Source of the DNA: Granulicella mallensis MP5ACTX8
GTDB lineage: Bacteria; Acidobacteriota; Terriglobia; Terriglobales; Acidobacteriaceae
Length of the DNA: 64,000 bases
Assembly (NCBI RefSeq): GCF_000178955.2
Contig: NC_016631.1
Location: forward strand, 2,914,001 to 2,978,000
Direction: 5' to 3'
Below the pieces are notes generated by a model. It was not told the origin of the DNA and searched no databases. It saw only the letters and a list, made by a program, of their open reading frames with translations. Made by a program: the position numbers and the translations under genes. Positions 44,403 to 53,909 of the stretch are shown here, in pieces (positions within the stretch are counted from its first letter, which is position 1; each line of letters opens with the position of its first letter).

Positions 44403-45305
44403 ATGGCAACCAGCATCATCGTTTCACCCTCCCCCCTCCCCGCCCTCGCCTCATCGCCTCACTACACCCGCCCCACATACCTGATGTGTCCGCCTGAGTG
44501 GTACGGCGTCGACTACGTCATCAATCCGTGGATGGCCGGCAACGTCCATCGATCCTCGCGCGATCTTGCCTTCGCGCAGTGGAAGGGTTTTCATAACGTC
44601 CTGCGTGGTGTCGCCGACGTTCGCCTGCTGCATCCCGAACCGGGCTGTCCCGACATGGTCTTCCTCGGCCACGGCGCCCTGGTACAGCACGGGGTGGCCG
44701 CGCTCTCCAGCTTCAACCATCCGCAGCGCCGGACCGAGACCCCGCACCTCAACAAGTGGCTCGAGAGCCAGGCCTTCCTGCTCTGGAAGACGCCGCGTGA
44801 GACAGCCTTCGAAGGGGAAGGGGATATCACCTTCAACGACGATGGCACGATCCTCTGGGCGGCCCACGGTGTCCGCACCTGCCGTGCGGCTCATCGCCAT
44901 GTCGCCGACGCCTGGCATACGCCGGTTCGCTCCCTGCACCTGGTCGACCCGCGCTTCTATCACCTCGACACCTGCTTCACTCCGCTGCACGGCGGCTTCC
45001 TGATCTATTATCCCGGGGCCTTCGACGCGGCTTCACTAGCCCTGATCGAGGCAGCCTACCCGGCAGAAAAACGCGTTGCCGTCTCAGAGCACGACGCTAC
45101 CCACATGGCGTGCTGCGCCCTGAACATCGGGCGGACGGTCTTCACGGGAGAGTTGAGCCGTGAACTGGCGGCGCACCTCTTCGATGTCGGCTTCGACGTC
45201 GTTCAACTGGAGCTGGGCGAGTTCATCAAGGGCGGAGGCGGCGCAAAGTCGCTGGCTCTGCGCCTGAGCGACCTGCGCGTTACCCACGCCACCGTCGGTC
45301 GCTAA
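44403..45305 (+). CDS. Arginine dihydrolase/amidinotransferase-like protein, active site seems altered
   Basis: 300 aa from MATSIIVSPSP. The layout resembles the N-terminal domain of cyanobacterial ArgZ/AgrE arginine dihydrolase: YLMCPPEWYGVDYVINPWM near the start, FEGEGDITF, RFYHLDTCFTPL, and a C-terminal GGGGAKSLALRLSD. In the family as I recall it, a Cys stands where the Ser of AKS is (the nucleophile), and an Asn-containing TANA-type loop stands where this protein has FLGHGA. If so, both are missing. The protein may be a non-catalytic relative or have a changed reaction. Ends at a hairpin shared with rlpA. Confidence 0.72.
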   Translation: MATSIIVSPSPLPALASSPHYTRPTYLMCPPEWYGVDYVINPWMAGNVHRSSRDLAFAQWKGFHNVLRGVADVRLLHPEPGCPDMVFLGHGALVQHGVAALSSFNHPQRRTETPHLNKWLESQAFLLWKTPRETAFEGEGDITFNDDGTILWAAHGVRTCRAAHRHVADAWHTPVRSLHLVDPRFYHLDTCFTPLHGGFLIYYPGAFDAASLALIEAAYPAEKRVAVSEHDATHMACCALNIGRTVFTGELSRELAAHLFDVGFDVVQLELGEFIKGGGGAKSLALRLSDLRVTHATVGR

Positions 45306-45310
45306 CAACA

Positions 45311-45357
45311 TAAGACAGCAATGCCTCCTTCTGGTTGAAGGAGGCATTGCTGTCTTA
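45311..45357. terminator. Hairpin between convergent genes
   Basis: A perfect 21-bp stem (TAAGACAGCAATGCCTCCTT plus one C, and its complement) with loop TGGTT. No T-run, but it stands exactly between the convergent 44.4-kb and rlpA genes. Confidence 0.8.
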
Positions 45358-45395
45358 GATATTTAACAAGCTTTTCTGGGGATGGGTGCGGAACC

Positions 45396-45941
45396 TTAGC
45401 GAACGACGATCGTCGGGCTGGAGAGGGGAGGCATCTCGGGCAGAGAAGCTACCAACGCCTGGGACATCTGCACATCGCCAGGGTTGACCTCTTCTACTTT
45501 GACTTTGCCAAGGCCCTGAATGCCCAGCTTCTTTGCTGCCGCATAGGACAGATCCATGATCAGGTTTCCGGCTACCGGTCCACGATCATTCACCCGCAAA
45601 AAGGTTGTTTTCTGATTGTGCAGGTTGGTCACCCGAACCCAGCTTCCTAGGGGAAGCGTGCGGTGTGCACAGGTCAGAGCATTCATATCGAAGCGTTCGC
45701 CGGTTGCAGTCCTGTGGCCCTGGAACCTGCCGCCATACCAGGAGGCCTTGCCGACCTGGAACCAATGATGCTTGATAGAAGCGGACGGTGTAGAAACGAT
45801 CTTTGCACTACCAGGGGCCGGGGGACTTGCTACGATAGTGGTCGTCAGGCCTAAAGCAGCTGCCAGCAGGACGACGCGATTGCGTCTCCGGCTTCCAGCA
45901 CTTAAGGTATTCTTTCGATCTCTCGTGTTGTAACCATTCAT
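45396..45941 (-). CDS. rlpA: RlpA-family septal-ring-type lytic transglycosylase
   Basis: 181 aa from MNGYNTRDRKNTL; an upstream start (45980) is possible. One N-terminal hydrophobic segment (VVLLAAALGLTTTIVA), then a double-psi beta-barrel: GKASWYGGRFQGHRTATGE, AHRTLPLGSWVRVTN with the conserved His and LRVNDRGP with the conserved Asp. There is no SPOR domain, so it should not bind septal denuded glycan by that route. It cleaves or remodels peptidoglycan strands. Confidence 0.88.
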   Translation of the reverse strand: MNGYNTRDRKNTLSAGSRRRNRVVLLAAALGLTTTIVASPPAPGSAKIVSTPSASIKHHWFQVGKASWYGGRFQGHRTATGERFDMNALTCAHRTLPLGSWVRVTNLHNQKTTFLRVNDRGPVAGNLIMDLSYAAAKKLGIQGLGKVKVEEVNPGDVQMSQALVASLPEMPPLSSPTIVVR

Positions 45942-46062
45942 ACATATATTGTCGAACGCCCGGGAGCCTAAGTCAAACATTTGAAAGGCTTTTTTCTTTG
46001 CTGAAGTGTTGACTCAACGGGTTCCCGCATGGTAGGAAATTAGAGAGGAATCAGGTCTTCTG

Positions 46063-46917
46063 TTGCCGCCACCGATAGCTCTTACCATTGCCGGCTTCGA
46101 TCCTTCGAACGGTGCTGGCGTCACTGCCGACCTCCAGGTCTTTGCCGCTCACGGGCTTTTCGGGGTCTCGGCAATTACGGCTCTCACCATTCAATCGACG
46201 CTTGGCGTTGCTTCCGTGGAACCCGTCTCGGCGCAACTTCTTACCCAGACTCTGGATCATCTAACCTCTGACCTGCCTCCGCAAGGGATCAAAATCGGTA
46301 TGCTGGCCACCCGGGAGATCGTTTCCGCAGTGGATGACTTTCTTCAAGCTTTTGCATATAAAAATGCTGCTAAACCACAGATTCCTGTTGTCTTAGATTC
46401 CGTCCTGGTTTCCAGCTCCGGCGCTCTGCTTCTCGACAAAGAGGGGGTTGGTCAGCTTCAGGAGAAGCTTCTCGGCCATGTCTCATGGGTTACCCCCAAC
46501 TGGGCAGAACTGGCTATCCTCACTGGTCTGGAAGTGTCCTCTCTAGCTGGTGCCGAAGCAGCATTGCACGCTTTGGGGGACCGTTATCCCAGTCTGCATG
46601 CTGTCGCTACTGGGGGAGATCAGGGTGGACACCCTATCGATCTTTTGCGAACGCCAAAGGGCGAGATTCATCGTTTTGCCGGCGAGCGCGTCGACACAAC
46701 GTCCACCCACGGAACGGGCTGTGCCTTCTCTTCAGCGCTACTTAGTCGTCTGGTTTTATGCGAAACGCCTCTCGCCGCCCTTGCCGGGGCTAAAAAATAT
46801 GTCGAAGGTGCCCTGCGATATGCCCCTGGAATAGGACATGGCCGAGGTCCTATAGATCTGCTTTGGCCTTTACGCCATCCCCCTGCTACCGGTGTTGAAA
46901 CTCCGGTGACCCCATAA
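46063..46917 (+). CDS. thiD: Hydroxymethylpyrimidine/phosphomethylpyrimidine kinase
   Basis: Phosphorylates HMP and HMP-P in thiamine synthesis. 284 aa from a TTG start; AGAGAGGA lies 12 nt upstream. Motifs: ALTIAGFDPSNGAGVTADLQ, the PFKB-like VTPNWAELAILTG and the active-site stretch TTSTHGTGCAFSSAL with the catalytic base and anion hole. The last 32 bp overlap the end of the convergent DUF1800 gene. thiS follows about 2 kb on. No TPP-riboswitch pattern is visible upstream. Confidence 0.93.
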   Translation: MPPPIALTIAGFDPSNGAGVTADLQVFAAHGLFGVSAITALTIQSTLGVASVEPVSAQLLTQTLDHLTSDLPPQGIKIGMLATREIVSAVDDFLQAFAYKNAAKPQIPVVLDSVLVSSSGALLLDKEGVGQLQEKLLGHVSWVTPNWAELAILTGLEVSSLAGAEAALHALGDRYPSLHAVATGGDQGGHPIDLLRTPKGEIHRFAGERVDTTSTHGTGCAFSSALLSRLVLCETPLAALAGAKKYVEGALRYAPGIGHGRGPIDLLWPLRHPPATGVETPVTP

Positions 46918-48940
46918 TGAGTCCCGCCGCCAGGGCCGCCTGAGTGTCCTCGCGTGCGGAATCTCCCATCTTTGTTCGGGCTTCGCCGGTCAAAAGGGGA
47001 TCGCGCTTCTTCACCGCTGAAACCTGCCGCAGCTCCGCCTCCTGTTGTTGAGGATCGGCAGAGGTCTGGGCGAGGATCAACTGCTCGGTCCTGGCGCTGA
47101 CGGGAACGTGGAGCAGCTTGGCCTCAAGGGTTTTGTCCTTGATCTCCGGAGACATCTCTGTCGCTTGCGGTCCCAGCAGGGCATCGAAATCGGTCGTCAC
47201 TCCCTGTACCCGGTTGGCCGCGAGGGCCAATGCAAAGTTCATCCTTGAGACCAGCGCGCTGGTGCTGTTCCAGGCATCGCTCTGCATGGAGTAGCCGTCG
47301 GGAGTCTGATGGCCGTAGAGCGGCATGCCTAGATCGGCGATTGCAGTGCTGAGGGCTGCGGTACTCTCCACGTTCGAGCCGGTGGCCCGAACGGCGGAGA
47401 CGACGTAGTCGAGCGGCGTCTTTACCTTGGAGCGAAAGACTCCCTGGGTAAAGAATTCCGGCGAGTTCACCATGGTCAGCAGCACGCGGCGGATATCTCC
47501 GTTTGTGCTCAGAAACGTTGCCGTCATGCGATCGATCATGGCCGGTGGGGGAGCATCGCTTACAAAACGGATGGCCAGTTTGGTAGAGATGAAGCGCGCA
47601 CACTGCGGGCTGCCGGCCAACAGCTTCAACACGGCGAACCCTTCGCTCGATCCGGCTTCTTTGATCGTATGGCCCATGACGACTTTATTACCTGGCTCAT
47701 GTTTGGTGGGATCGAAGTTGGCGAGATTGTTCTCTCCGTCTTCCTTGAAACGTTTGCCGACGGTCCAGCCGGTAAATACCTTGGCGACTTCGGTCACGTC
47801 CTTCTGGGTGTAACCGCCGTTGACGCCGATGGTGTGCAGCTCCATCAACTCGCGGGCGTAGTTCTCGTTCAATCCGCTGGCCGCGGGCTTCTTGCGCTGC
47901 GGCGTAAACAGGCCCGTGGCGTACGAAGAGTGAGGGCCAACGCTCTCGGAGTTGTCGAGATAGGTCAGCATCGCTGGGCTGATGGCTGTCGCCTTGAGCA
48001 GATTTTCAAAGTGCCCCAGGGCAAAGGGACGAATACTTTCACGCTCGTAAGCTGTTACGTAATAAGCCGCTTGTTGGTTCTTCTGAAGGTAAACGTTGAA
48101 GTGGTTGAGCCAGAAGTCAATCATGACCTCCTGAAGCTGCCGTTCGCTGTAGATGTCCCGTAGCAGTTTTACCTGGATAGCCTCGGCCATCACCACACCG
48201 CGCGGGCCGTTGAAGGCGGCGATCGCTTCTATCTGCTGCGCTGTCATGCCTGCGGTCAGTCGCGAACGATCTTCTTCCGATAAGGATTGCCGCAGTGCTT
48301 TCAACTGCGGAAGGGTCAGATGACAGAGGGCCTTGAATCGCGGCTCGGGTTGTAGCGCAAGGAACTCCGCCGGAGACATGGGAAGAGGAGCCGTGCCCTC
48401 CTCCTCAACATCTTTGCCCTTCTTCTTGTCGCGATAGCGTTCCTGCTGGTCGGCATAGATGGCATGCTCCGCGGCGCCGCCTGGGACGGAAACCCTGTTG
48501 TTCATCGCCGCCCGGATCTCTCCGTTGGTGGGGTAGAGCTCCATCAGCTTGTCGAGTGGCAACCGCATCGCCGGATAGATGGCCAGCCGCTCGTCGAGGG
48601 CCTTGTCATCAATGGAGTCCGGGTTCAACTGCTGGTTGAACCATGTACTCAAGCCCATGGCACGGACGCGCTCCAGGTCTCCTGGGCGAGGGCCATAGGT
48701 AAAGCGATTCAGCGCTTGCAGAATGGCGGCATCGTGACTGAGATACGCGTTGGAGGGCTCGGACGCTGGGCCGGCTTTCTGCATGGAGGACTCTTGCATC
48801 GTCGCAGACTGTGCTTCCATCTGCTGGCCCTGGGCGTACATGCCCGCGGGCAGGATGAACTGCAGGCACAGGAATCCGGCTGTGATCGGCCGAAGAGCGA
48901 AAGAAGGGAATTGCGAGCGCATGGCTTTCTCCAGCTTCAT
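46886..48940 (-). CDS. Exported DUF1800-domain protein
   Basis: 684 aa with a signal peptide (ITAGFLCLQFILPAGMYAQG). The DUF1800 pattern is present: AILQALNRFTYGPRPGDLERV, FWLNHFNVY, YLDNSESVG, SGLNENYARELMELHTIGVNGGYTQKDVTEVAKVFTGWTV and FFTQGVFRSKVKTPLDYV. Such proteins are usually paired with a DUF1501 neighbour; none is adjacent here. The role is unknown. Its 3' end overlaps thiD by 32 bp. Confidence 0.88.
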   Translation of the reverse strand: MKLEKAMRSQFPSFALRPITAGFLCLQFILPAGMYAQGQQMEAQSATMQESSMQKAGPASEPSNAYLSHDAAILQALNRFTYGPRPGDLERVRAMGLSTWFNQQLNPDSIDDKALDERLAIYPAMRLPLDKLMELYPTNGEIRAAMNNRVSVPGGAAEHAIYADQQERYRDKKKGKDVEEEGTAPLPMSPAEFLALQPEPRFKALCHLTLPQLKALRQSLSEEDRSRLTAGMTAQQIEAIAAFNGPRGVVMAEAIQVKLLRDIYSERQLQEVMIDFWLNHFNVYLQKNQQAAYYVTAYERESIRPFALGHFENLLKATAISPAMLTYLDNSESVGPHSSYATGLFTPQRKKPAASGLNENYARELMELHTIGVNGGYTQKDVTEVAKVFTGWTVGKRFKEDGENNLANFDPTKHEPGNKVVMGHTIKEAGSSEGFAVLKLLAGSPQCARFISTKLAIRFVSDAPPPAMIDRMTATFLSTNGDIRRVLLTMVNSPEFFTQGVFRSKVKTPLDYVVSAVRATGSNVESTAALSTAIADLGMPLYGHQTPDGYSMQSDAWNSTSALVSRMNFALALAANRVQGVTTDFDALLGPQATEMSPEIKDKTLEAKLLHVPVSARTEQLILAQTSADPQQQEAELRQVSAVKKRDPLLTGEARTKMGDSAREDTQAALAAGLIMGSPEFQHR

Positions 48941-49032
48941 CCTAATCGCGTTTGTTTACGGTTTGTTCACAGCGAAACGAGCCAGGCTGAAGTGTGAGCA
49001 GATCCTCAGAAAAGGTAGGATTGTTGTTAGCA

Positions 49033-49266
49033 ATGCTGACTGACATGACGCTTCAAATCAATGGACAAACCCGCAGCTTTCCCGAACCCGTTCCCTCAAC
49101 GCTCGACCAGGTGCTCCTGGAACTTGGCATGAAGGCCGACCGGATTGCAGTGGAACGAAACGGGGAGATCGTACCCCGGACGCAGTGGAGCGAAACTGCG
49201 GTGCAGTCCGGCGACCGGCTGGAGGTCGTCCATTTTGTCGGCGGCGGCTCGTCAGCTTCGAGCTGA
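49033..49266 (+). CDS. thiS: Sulfur carrier protein ThiS
   Basis: 77 aa (from MLTDMTLQINGQTRSFP; an ATG four codons later is an alternative). Ubiquitin-like beta-grasp: TLDQVLLELGMKADRIAVERNGEIVPRTQW and GDRLEVVHFVGGG. ThiS normally ends in Gly-Gly; here SSASS follows the Gly run, so a processing step would be needed for thiocarboxylate formation. Its last 15 bp overlap the end of the convergent glycosyltransferase gene. No thiF, thiG or thiE is adjacent. Confidence 0.88.
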   Translation: MLTDMTLQINGQTRSFPEPVPSTLDQVLLELGMKADRIAVERNGEIVPRTQWSETAVQSGDRLEVVHFVGGGSSASS

Positions 49267-50442
49267 CTTTGCCAGCAGATTCTGTAGAAGCCGCTCCCAG
49301 CGGTCTCCGTACTCGGTCCAGCCTCCGATAGCGTGAACACGAGCCAGAGCCGCCGCTCGCATCTTCGCTTGCAGCAGGGGATCGTCGGCCAATTGCTGGA
49401 GTCTTGCGGTAATGGCTTCAGGATCTCTGATCGCGACAATAAATCCTTCAACACCATCGCTGAAGAGGTCTTCCCCTCCGGTATTGGTTGAACAGATGAC
49501 CGGGCACCCGCAAGCCAATGCCTGAGCCTGTACCAGGGCCAGACCTTCCTCAATGCTGGGTAGTACAAGAGCGTGGCTGGTGCTCATCAACTCCGCAAGC
49601 CGTGACTGCGGAATGGCTCCTAGAAATTCGACATTCTCCTGCGGGCAGTTGGGCAGGACGGTGCGCAGATCTTCCTGCACCTGGCCTGCGATCAGCAGCC
49701 GTTTGTGCGGATGGCGCAGCGCTGCAAACGCCTGTAGCAGGTAGGGAACTCCTTTACGCAGTCCCGCAGCCCCTGCAAAGAGTACCTGGAATTCGTCCTG
49801 TGCCGGTTCGCCGGTAGGGTGGAAGTTTTCGAGGCGAACACCATAGGGAATCGTATGCACCTTCGAAGCCGGCACGCCCATCTCCACAAAAGAACGGGCC
49901 GCAACGCTGGACGGAACCGTGATGGCATCGGCCTGGGCGTAGATCGCCTCCTCGCGCACGGTATCGCGCTCATCGGAGACCTGCCGCTCGACACCCCAGC
50001 GGCGATACTCCTCGGCGACGATGTTCTCCTGATATCGCTGGTGCGTGGAGCCGCGGTCGCACACGAAGAGTCCACCGCGTTCCTGCAGATGTCTGCCAGT
50101 CAGTAGACCGGCTCCGGAGATGGCGATCAGGACATCGGGAGAAGGTTTGCCACGGCGCAGGTCACGCAGGAACTGAAGGTCGGTCCAGAGGTCGAAGGTC
50201 AGCGCGTTGGCGTACCCCAAATGGTCATCGAGGGCTGGCAGATCGAACGGGCTGCGCTGTAGCGCGAGCTGAGGAAGATGCAGCCAGGGAAAGGTCTTGA
50301 CCTTGTCGCGAGACAGGCATTCGCGTTTCAGCCTGGACCACGGCCAGGTTGAATAGACTCTTTCGAGGTGTCCACGCCGCTCGAGTTCACGGGCCAGTTC
50401 GAAGTGATGGAAGACGCCGAAGACGGCCTGGGCTACTCGCAT
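49252..50442 (-). CDS. Glycosyltransferase family 4
   Basis: 396 aa GT-B fold. N-terminal half begins MRVAQAVFGVFHHFELAREL; the C-terminal half has VLFAGAAGLRKGVPYLLQAF, LLIAGQVQED, EFLGAIPQSRLAELM, and the nucleotide-sugar site LPSIEEGLALVQAQALACGCPVI with the E(x7)E-type pair. It probably transfers a hexose to a cell-surface glycan or a lipid. No other cell-surface polysaccharide gene is adjacent. Confidence 0.9.
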   Translation of the reverse strand: MRVAQAVFGVFHHFELARELERRGHLERVYSTWPWSRLKRECLSRDKVKTFPWLHLPQLALQRSPFDLPALDDHLGYANALTFDLWTDLQFLRDLRRGKPSPDVLIAISGAGLLTGRHLQERGGLFVCDRGSTHQRYQENIVAEEYRRWGVERQVSDERDTVREEAIYAQADAITVPSSVAARSFVEMGVPASKVHTIPYGVRLENFHPTGEPAQDEFQVLFAGAAGLRKGVPYLLQAFAALRHPHKRLLIAGQVQEDLRTVLPNCPQENVEFLGAIPQSRLAELMSTSHALVLPSIEEGLALVQAQALACGCPVICSTNTGGEDLFSDGVEGFIVAIRDPEAITARLQQLADDPLLQAKMRAAALARVHAIGGWTEYGDRWERLLQNLLAKSARS

Positions 50443-50566
50443 GAAGAGTGTTGGGCTGCAGCTTTAGGATAACAAAGCTGCGTAAACCCTTGATCGTGCC
50501 ATGCTTGATTGCCTTTGATGACTGGAAGCAGAGGGGGAACTCATCGAGTCCCCCTGCTGTGAACGA

Positions 50567-53500
50567 CTATGGCAACACAAGCTTCCATGCCTGGGCTGCC
50601 GTTCCATTGCAGGTGTAGATATCCAGTTGCACACCGTTTGCGGTTGAGGCACTCGGAGTATCCAGGCAGAGACCGCTGCCTTGGCCCACAAAGTTGTAGT
50701 AGCCATTGCCCAACGGCACAGCTTCCCATTCTTCGTTGGGATTTCCTGCATAGGTCCACGTCTGCAGGAGACTGCCACTGGTGGTACCGCTGCCGGTTAC
50801 GTTCCAGGTTTCGGTTGGAGCATTGGCGTTGGCGACGTAATAATAGCCACTGGCGGTCCCGTTCAGGAACTCCCACTGCTGGTTGGGTTGGGTGCTGTTG
50901 GTGCCTCCACCGCAAGCCCACTGCTGAACGGCAGTTCCATTCGCCGTACCCGAACCGGTGTCGTCGATGCAGGAACCGCTGTTCTCATTGACGAGGTTGT
51001 AAAAGACGCCGGTGGTCAATGTAGATCCGCCACCTGAGCCACTGGAGGCAAAGGCTACAGAGTAGAGGTTGTAGCCGCCGTTGTCCTGGTTCCACGTCAG
51101 GACTTGTTGACCTGCGGGCAGGGTGACGCTGGCCGTCACGGTTGCCCAGGTTTGATAGCCGCCGGTCGCCGGAATATTGACCGACCCGGTCAGGTTTGCT
51201 CCCGAGGCGTTCGACAGGTGGAGCCCATCGGTCACTGCGTTTGGAGAGGCAACCGTGAAGGTGACGTTGTAGGTCCCCGCTGTGGCCACGTTCACCGTAT
51301 AGCGGAACCACTGTCCCGTGGCTGTCCAGCCGATATCATTACCGCCGCCACCAGCCGAGGTGGTCTCCAGATCGACGCCGTCGGATCGATAGCCGTTATC
51401 CGATCCATTGACGGTCGCGACGCTGTAGCCAACTCCCGGGCCGCCCGTGTCGTAGTTTTCGGCCAATACGGTTCCAGGGATGACTGCGGGAGTTCCGCCG
51501 TAGGGTTCTTCGGTTGTGCCACCACCGCTGCCGGTAATGGTCGTCCCGTTTCCTTGCGCAGAATTGGCAGATGTGCCGGCCGCATTCACCGCTTGCACGA
51601 CGTAGTAGTAGGTTGTCGTTGCAGCCAGACCTGAATCGATGAACGACGGCGCGGTCAGGTCCGAAGCGATCATATTGCTCGTCGAAGGCGTGAACCCGGC
51701 GGCCGTGCTGCGGAACAGGTTATAGCTCAACGTGCAGTTCGACCCCTCAGAGCTGGCGCTCCAGCTCACGTTGATCGTGCTGCCCGAAGTTCCTGCTCCG
51801 GAGGGTGTCCCTGGGGTTCCCGGTACACCGCCGCAATTACCGCTCGTGCCTCCCCAGGAGGTCACATAGCTATTGGCCCCAGCCGTCGTGCCGCCGTTAT
51901 CGACCGTGGCATTGTTGGAGGCGATCGTGTAGTTGATCTGACCGCCGGAGAGCGTCACCGACACCATGTCGTGGAAGGTGACTCCTTTGGCGACGGGTGC
52001 GGCTATCCCGCTGTTCGCAATGATGTTCACCCCCTGATCGAAGACAGAGTAAACACCCAGGCCGTAGGCCACATGGTTGGCGACCGTCGGCGCGACGTTG
52101 TAGGACGCATAACCGTCCACGCTGCCGTTCATCCACGCACCCTCACTGGGAACGTCGTAGGGCATCTCGCTCTGGTAGAAGATGGTTTCACCACCTTCGC
52201 CGTTCCAGACGACCTGCTCTTTTTCGTAGTGCTCCACAGCCAGACCGGTGGCGAGTACATTGTCCCCGTTTACGACCAATCCGTTATTGCAGACATTGAG
52301 AGCCCAGCCAACAGTCCCACCGTTTCCGTGGTCGGCGCGCCAGCTCCACATGTTGTCGATAATCACGTTGTCGCTGTCGATCTCCGTGGCTTCGCTGCAG
52401 GTTCCCAGGGTGGCTCCGCCAACACGGAAGTGCACATCGCTGATCGTGGTCGGATTGGTTGCATGGTTGACGCGCGGCGCTCCCTTGACTCCCACCTGCA
52501 GAAGCACCGAGGAGTTGACGGGGCCCGCATCGATGAGAAATCCGGCAAGCTGCACTCCGTCCACGTCGGCTACCGTGAGCGCGGGCGTTCCAGACTGCGG
52601 AACAAGATCAGCGTAGCCGAGTCCGAGCACTACGGTGTTCGCGTTCGTGACATTGATGGCCCCGCTGTACTTGTAGATGCCTGGGGTCAGGATGAGATTT
52701 TTGCCGGAGGACAGCGCAGTGTTGATCGTGGCTAGCGACGTGGAAGGGGTGGCGATCAGAAAGGTGCTGATCGAAAGGGAAGTACCGGCTTCTCCGCTGC
52801 CTACACCACCGCTGCCCCAGGTGATGCCTGACGTGTTCGTCCCATACGTCGGTGCGAAGACCCAATAGTTGCTGCTGCTATCCATATAAAGGAAGGGCTT
52901 CTCGCGGCTGACAGGAGTGGTCGCCAGAACAGTATGCGAACTTCCGCCGCCGCCAAAGGGGTTGCTTTGCGCGGGCGCGCCGGAGACTCCCGAAAAGACC
53001 ATGTTCCAACTGCCGCCCGTCCAGCTCCCGAGAGAGCTGTTGCGCGTATACCACTGCTGCTGGGAACAGGAGTTGAGTTGGCCGGTGATCTTGGTGTTGG
53101 CGATGAATCCGCCGCTCGAGTAGTTGCAGCCCGAGTCCGTCAGCTCTACCGGGTTATTGATCAGCATGCGCCGGATGGACGCTCCCTGCGAAACGCCCCA
53201 TTGCAGCGTGCCTGATCCCGGCGTGGTCATCTCCAGATTCTCCATCGAACGCCAGAAGGTCTGCGTGTCATTGCCGTTGATGAGTTCGTTGGATTCCAGG
53301 TAGCCCTGGCTGAGGTTGACGGCGCTTGGCGTCTGGCCGAGGCCGGCAATGGACTCATAGAACCCCACCTCGGATTCGACTCCGGTATAGGTGCCCGGCG
53401 CGAACAGCACCGCATAACGGTTGGTGCTGAACTGCCCGTTACCGGCCAGGGTAGCGAGCGTAGAGTTGATCGACGAGATCGAATTGCTGGGAGTAAAAAC

Positions 53501-53629
53501 GTAGACGTTGGGGCCAAAGATCGTGCTGTTCTGTGCGAAGGCCGAGGTGCCCAGGGCCAGGAGCCCCACGAAGGTCAGGCAAAGGAATAACTTGCCCACG
53601 ATAGTAGCTTCGAATATGCGATTTCTCAT
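50567..53629 (-). CDS. Large secreted beta-helix protein with FN3, carbohydrate-binding and ricin-type lectin domains
   Basis: 1020 aa from MRNRIFEATIVGKLF (CGGAG 9 nt upstream). Signal peptide ending TSAFAQ, then a right-handed beta-helix region (about 25-600) with NRYAVLFAPGTYTGVESEVG, SLATINTALSSGKNLILTPGIY and many Asn/Gly/Ser turns, similar to large actinobacterial secreted proteins and GH55- or pectate-lyase-like folds. A fibronectin-III domain (about 635-715), a CBM6/35-like sandwich (730-865) and a C-terminal ricin-type lectin (about 870-1020, QxW repeats such as NQQWEF and EEWEAV) follow. Function is probably glycan binding or cleavage; no catalytic residue could be assigned. Confidence 0.85.
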   Translation of the reverse strand: MRNRIFEATIVGKLFLCLTFVGLLALGTSAFAQNSTIFGPNVYVFTPSNSISSINSTLATLAGNGQFSTNRYAVLFAPGTYTGVESEVGFYESIAGLGQTPSAVNLSQGYLESNELINGNDTQTFWRSMENLEMTTPGSGTLQWGVSQGASIRRMLINNPVELTDSGCNYSSGGFIANTKITGQLNSCSQQQWYTRNSSLGSWTGGSWNMVFSGVSGAPAQSNPFGGGGSSHTVLATTPVSREKPFLYMDSSSNYWVFAPTYGTNTSGITWGSGGVGSGEAGTSLSISTFLIATPSTSLATINTALSSGKNLILTPGIYKYSGAINVTNANTVVLGLGYADLVPQSGTPALTVADVDGVQLAGFLIDAGPVNSSVLLQVGVKGAPRVNHATNPTTISDVHFRVGGATLGTCSEATEIDSDNVIIDNMWSWRADHGNGGTVGWALNVCNNGLVVNGDNVLATGLAVEHYEKEQVVWNGEGGETIFYQSEMPYDVPSEGAWMNGSVDGYASYNVAPTVANHVAYGLGVYSVFDQGVNIIANSGIAAPVAKGVTFHDMVSVTLSGGQINYTIASNNATVDNGGTTAGANSYVTSWGGTSGNCGGVPGTPGTPSGAGTSGSTINVSWSASSEGSNCTLSYNLFRSTAAGFTPSTSNMIASDLTAPSFIDSGLAATTTYYYVVQAVNAAGTSANSAQGNGTTITGSGGGTTEEPYGGTPAVIPGTVLAENYDTGGPGVGYSVATVNGSDNGYRSDGVDLETTSAGGGGNDIGWTATGQWFRYTVNVATAGTYNVTFTVASPNAVTDGLHLSNASGANLTGSVNIPATGGYQTWATVTASVTLPAGQQVLTWNQDNGGYNLYSVAFASSGSGGGSTLTTGVFYNLVNENSGSCIDDTGSGTANGTAVQQWACGGGTNSTQPNQQWEFLNGTASGYYYVANANAPTETWNVTGSGTTSGSLLQTWTYAGNPNEEWEAVPLGNGYYNFVGQGSGLCLDTPSASTANGVQLDIYTCNGTAAQAWKLVLP
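50570..51022 (-). repeat. Duplicated 453-bp ricin-lectin module, copy 1
   Basis: Codes for the last 151 residues of the beta-helix protein. It is equal in length to 62268-62720 on the plus strand, with no gaps; about 130 of 151 residues match by eye and long stretches match at DNA level (for example around CAAGGCAGCGGTCTCTGCC). Confidence 0.85.
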
Positions 53630-53909
53630 CAGATTCAACTCCGATCAACTCAGCTTGGGCGAGGGAAATCAGTGTCATAGTGCGCGAAGCAGGATGTGCT
53701 CCTGAGACAGCATCTTAGTAAGGAAGGTTTCGTAAGAAACAATATTCGGCTAAACCAAGGTTGTCAACAATTTTTCGCGTGTTTCTACTTCGAAAGTTTG
53801 GCTAACTCTGGCGGCAGGGGATTGAGACCCCTCTCTTAGAGGAAGGCCCGTTGCGAATAGCCATAGGCAATCTTCGGCTATCCGCGAGGGGTTCACTATA
53901 GGATGGCGT

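Noticed and set aside
45981-46062. TPP riboswitch upstream of thiD
   Set aside because: The gap is only about 80 nt and lacks the conserved CUGAGA-type thi-box pieces.
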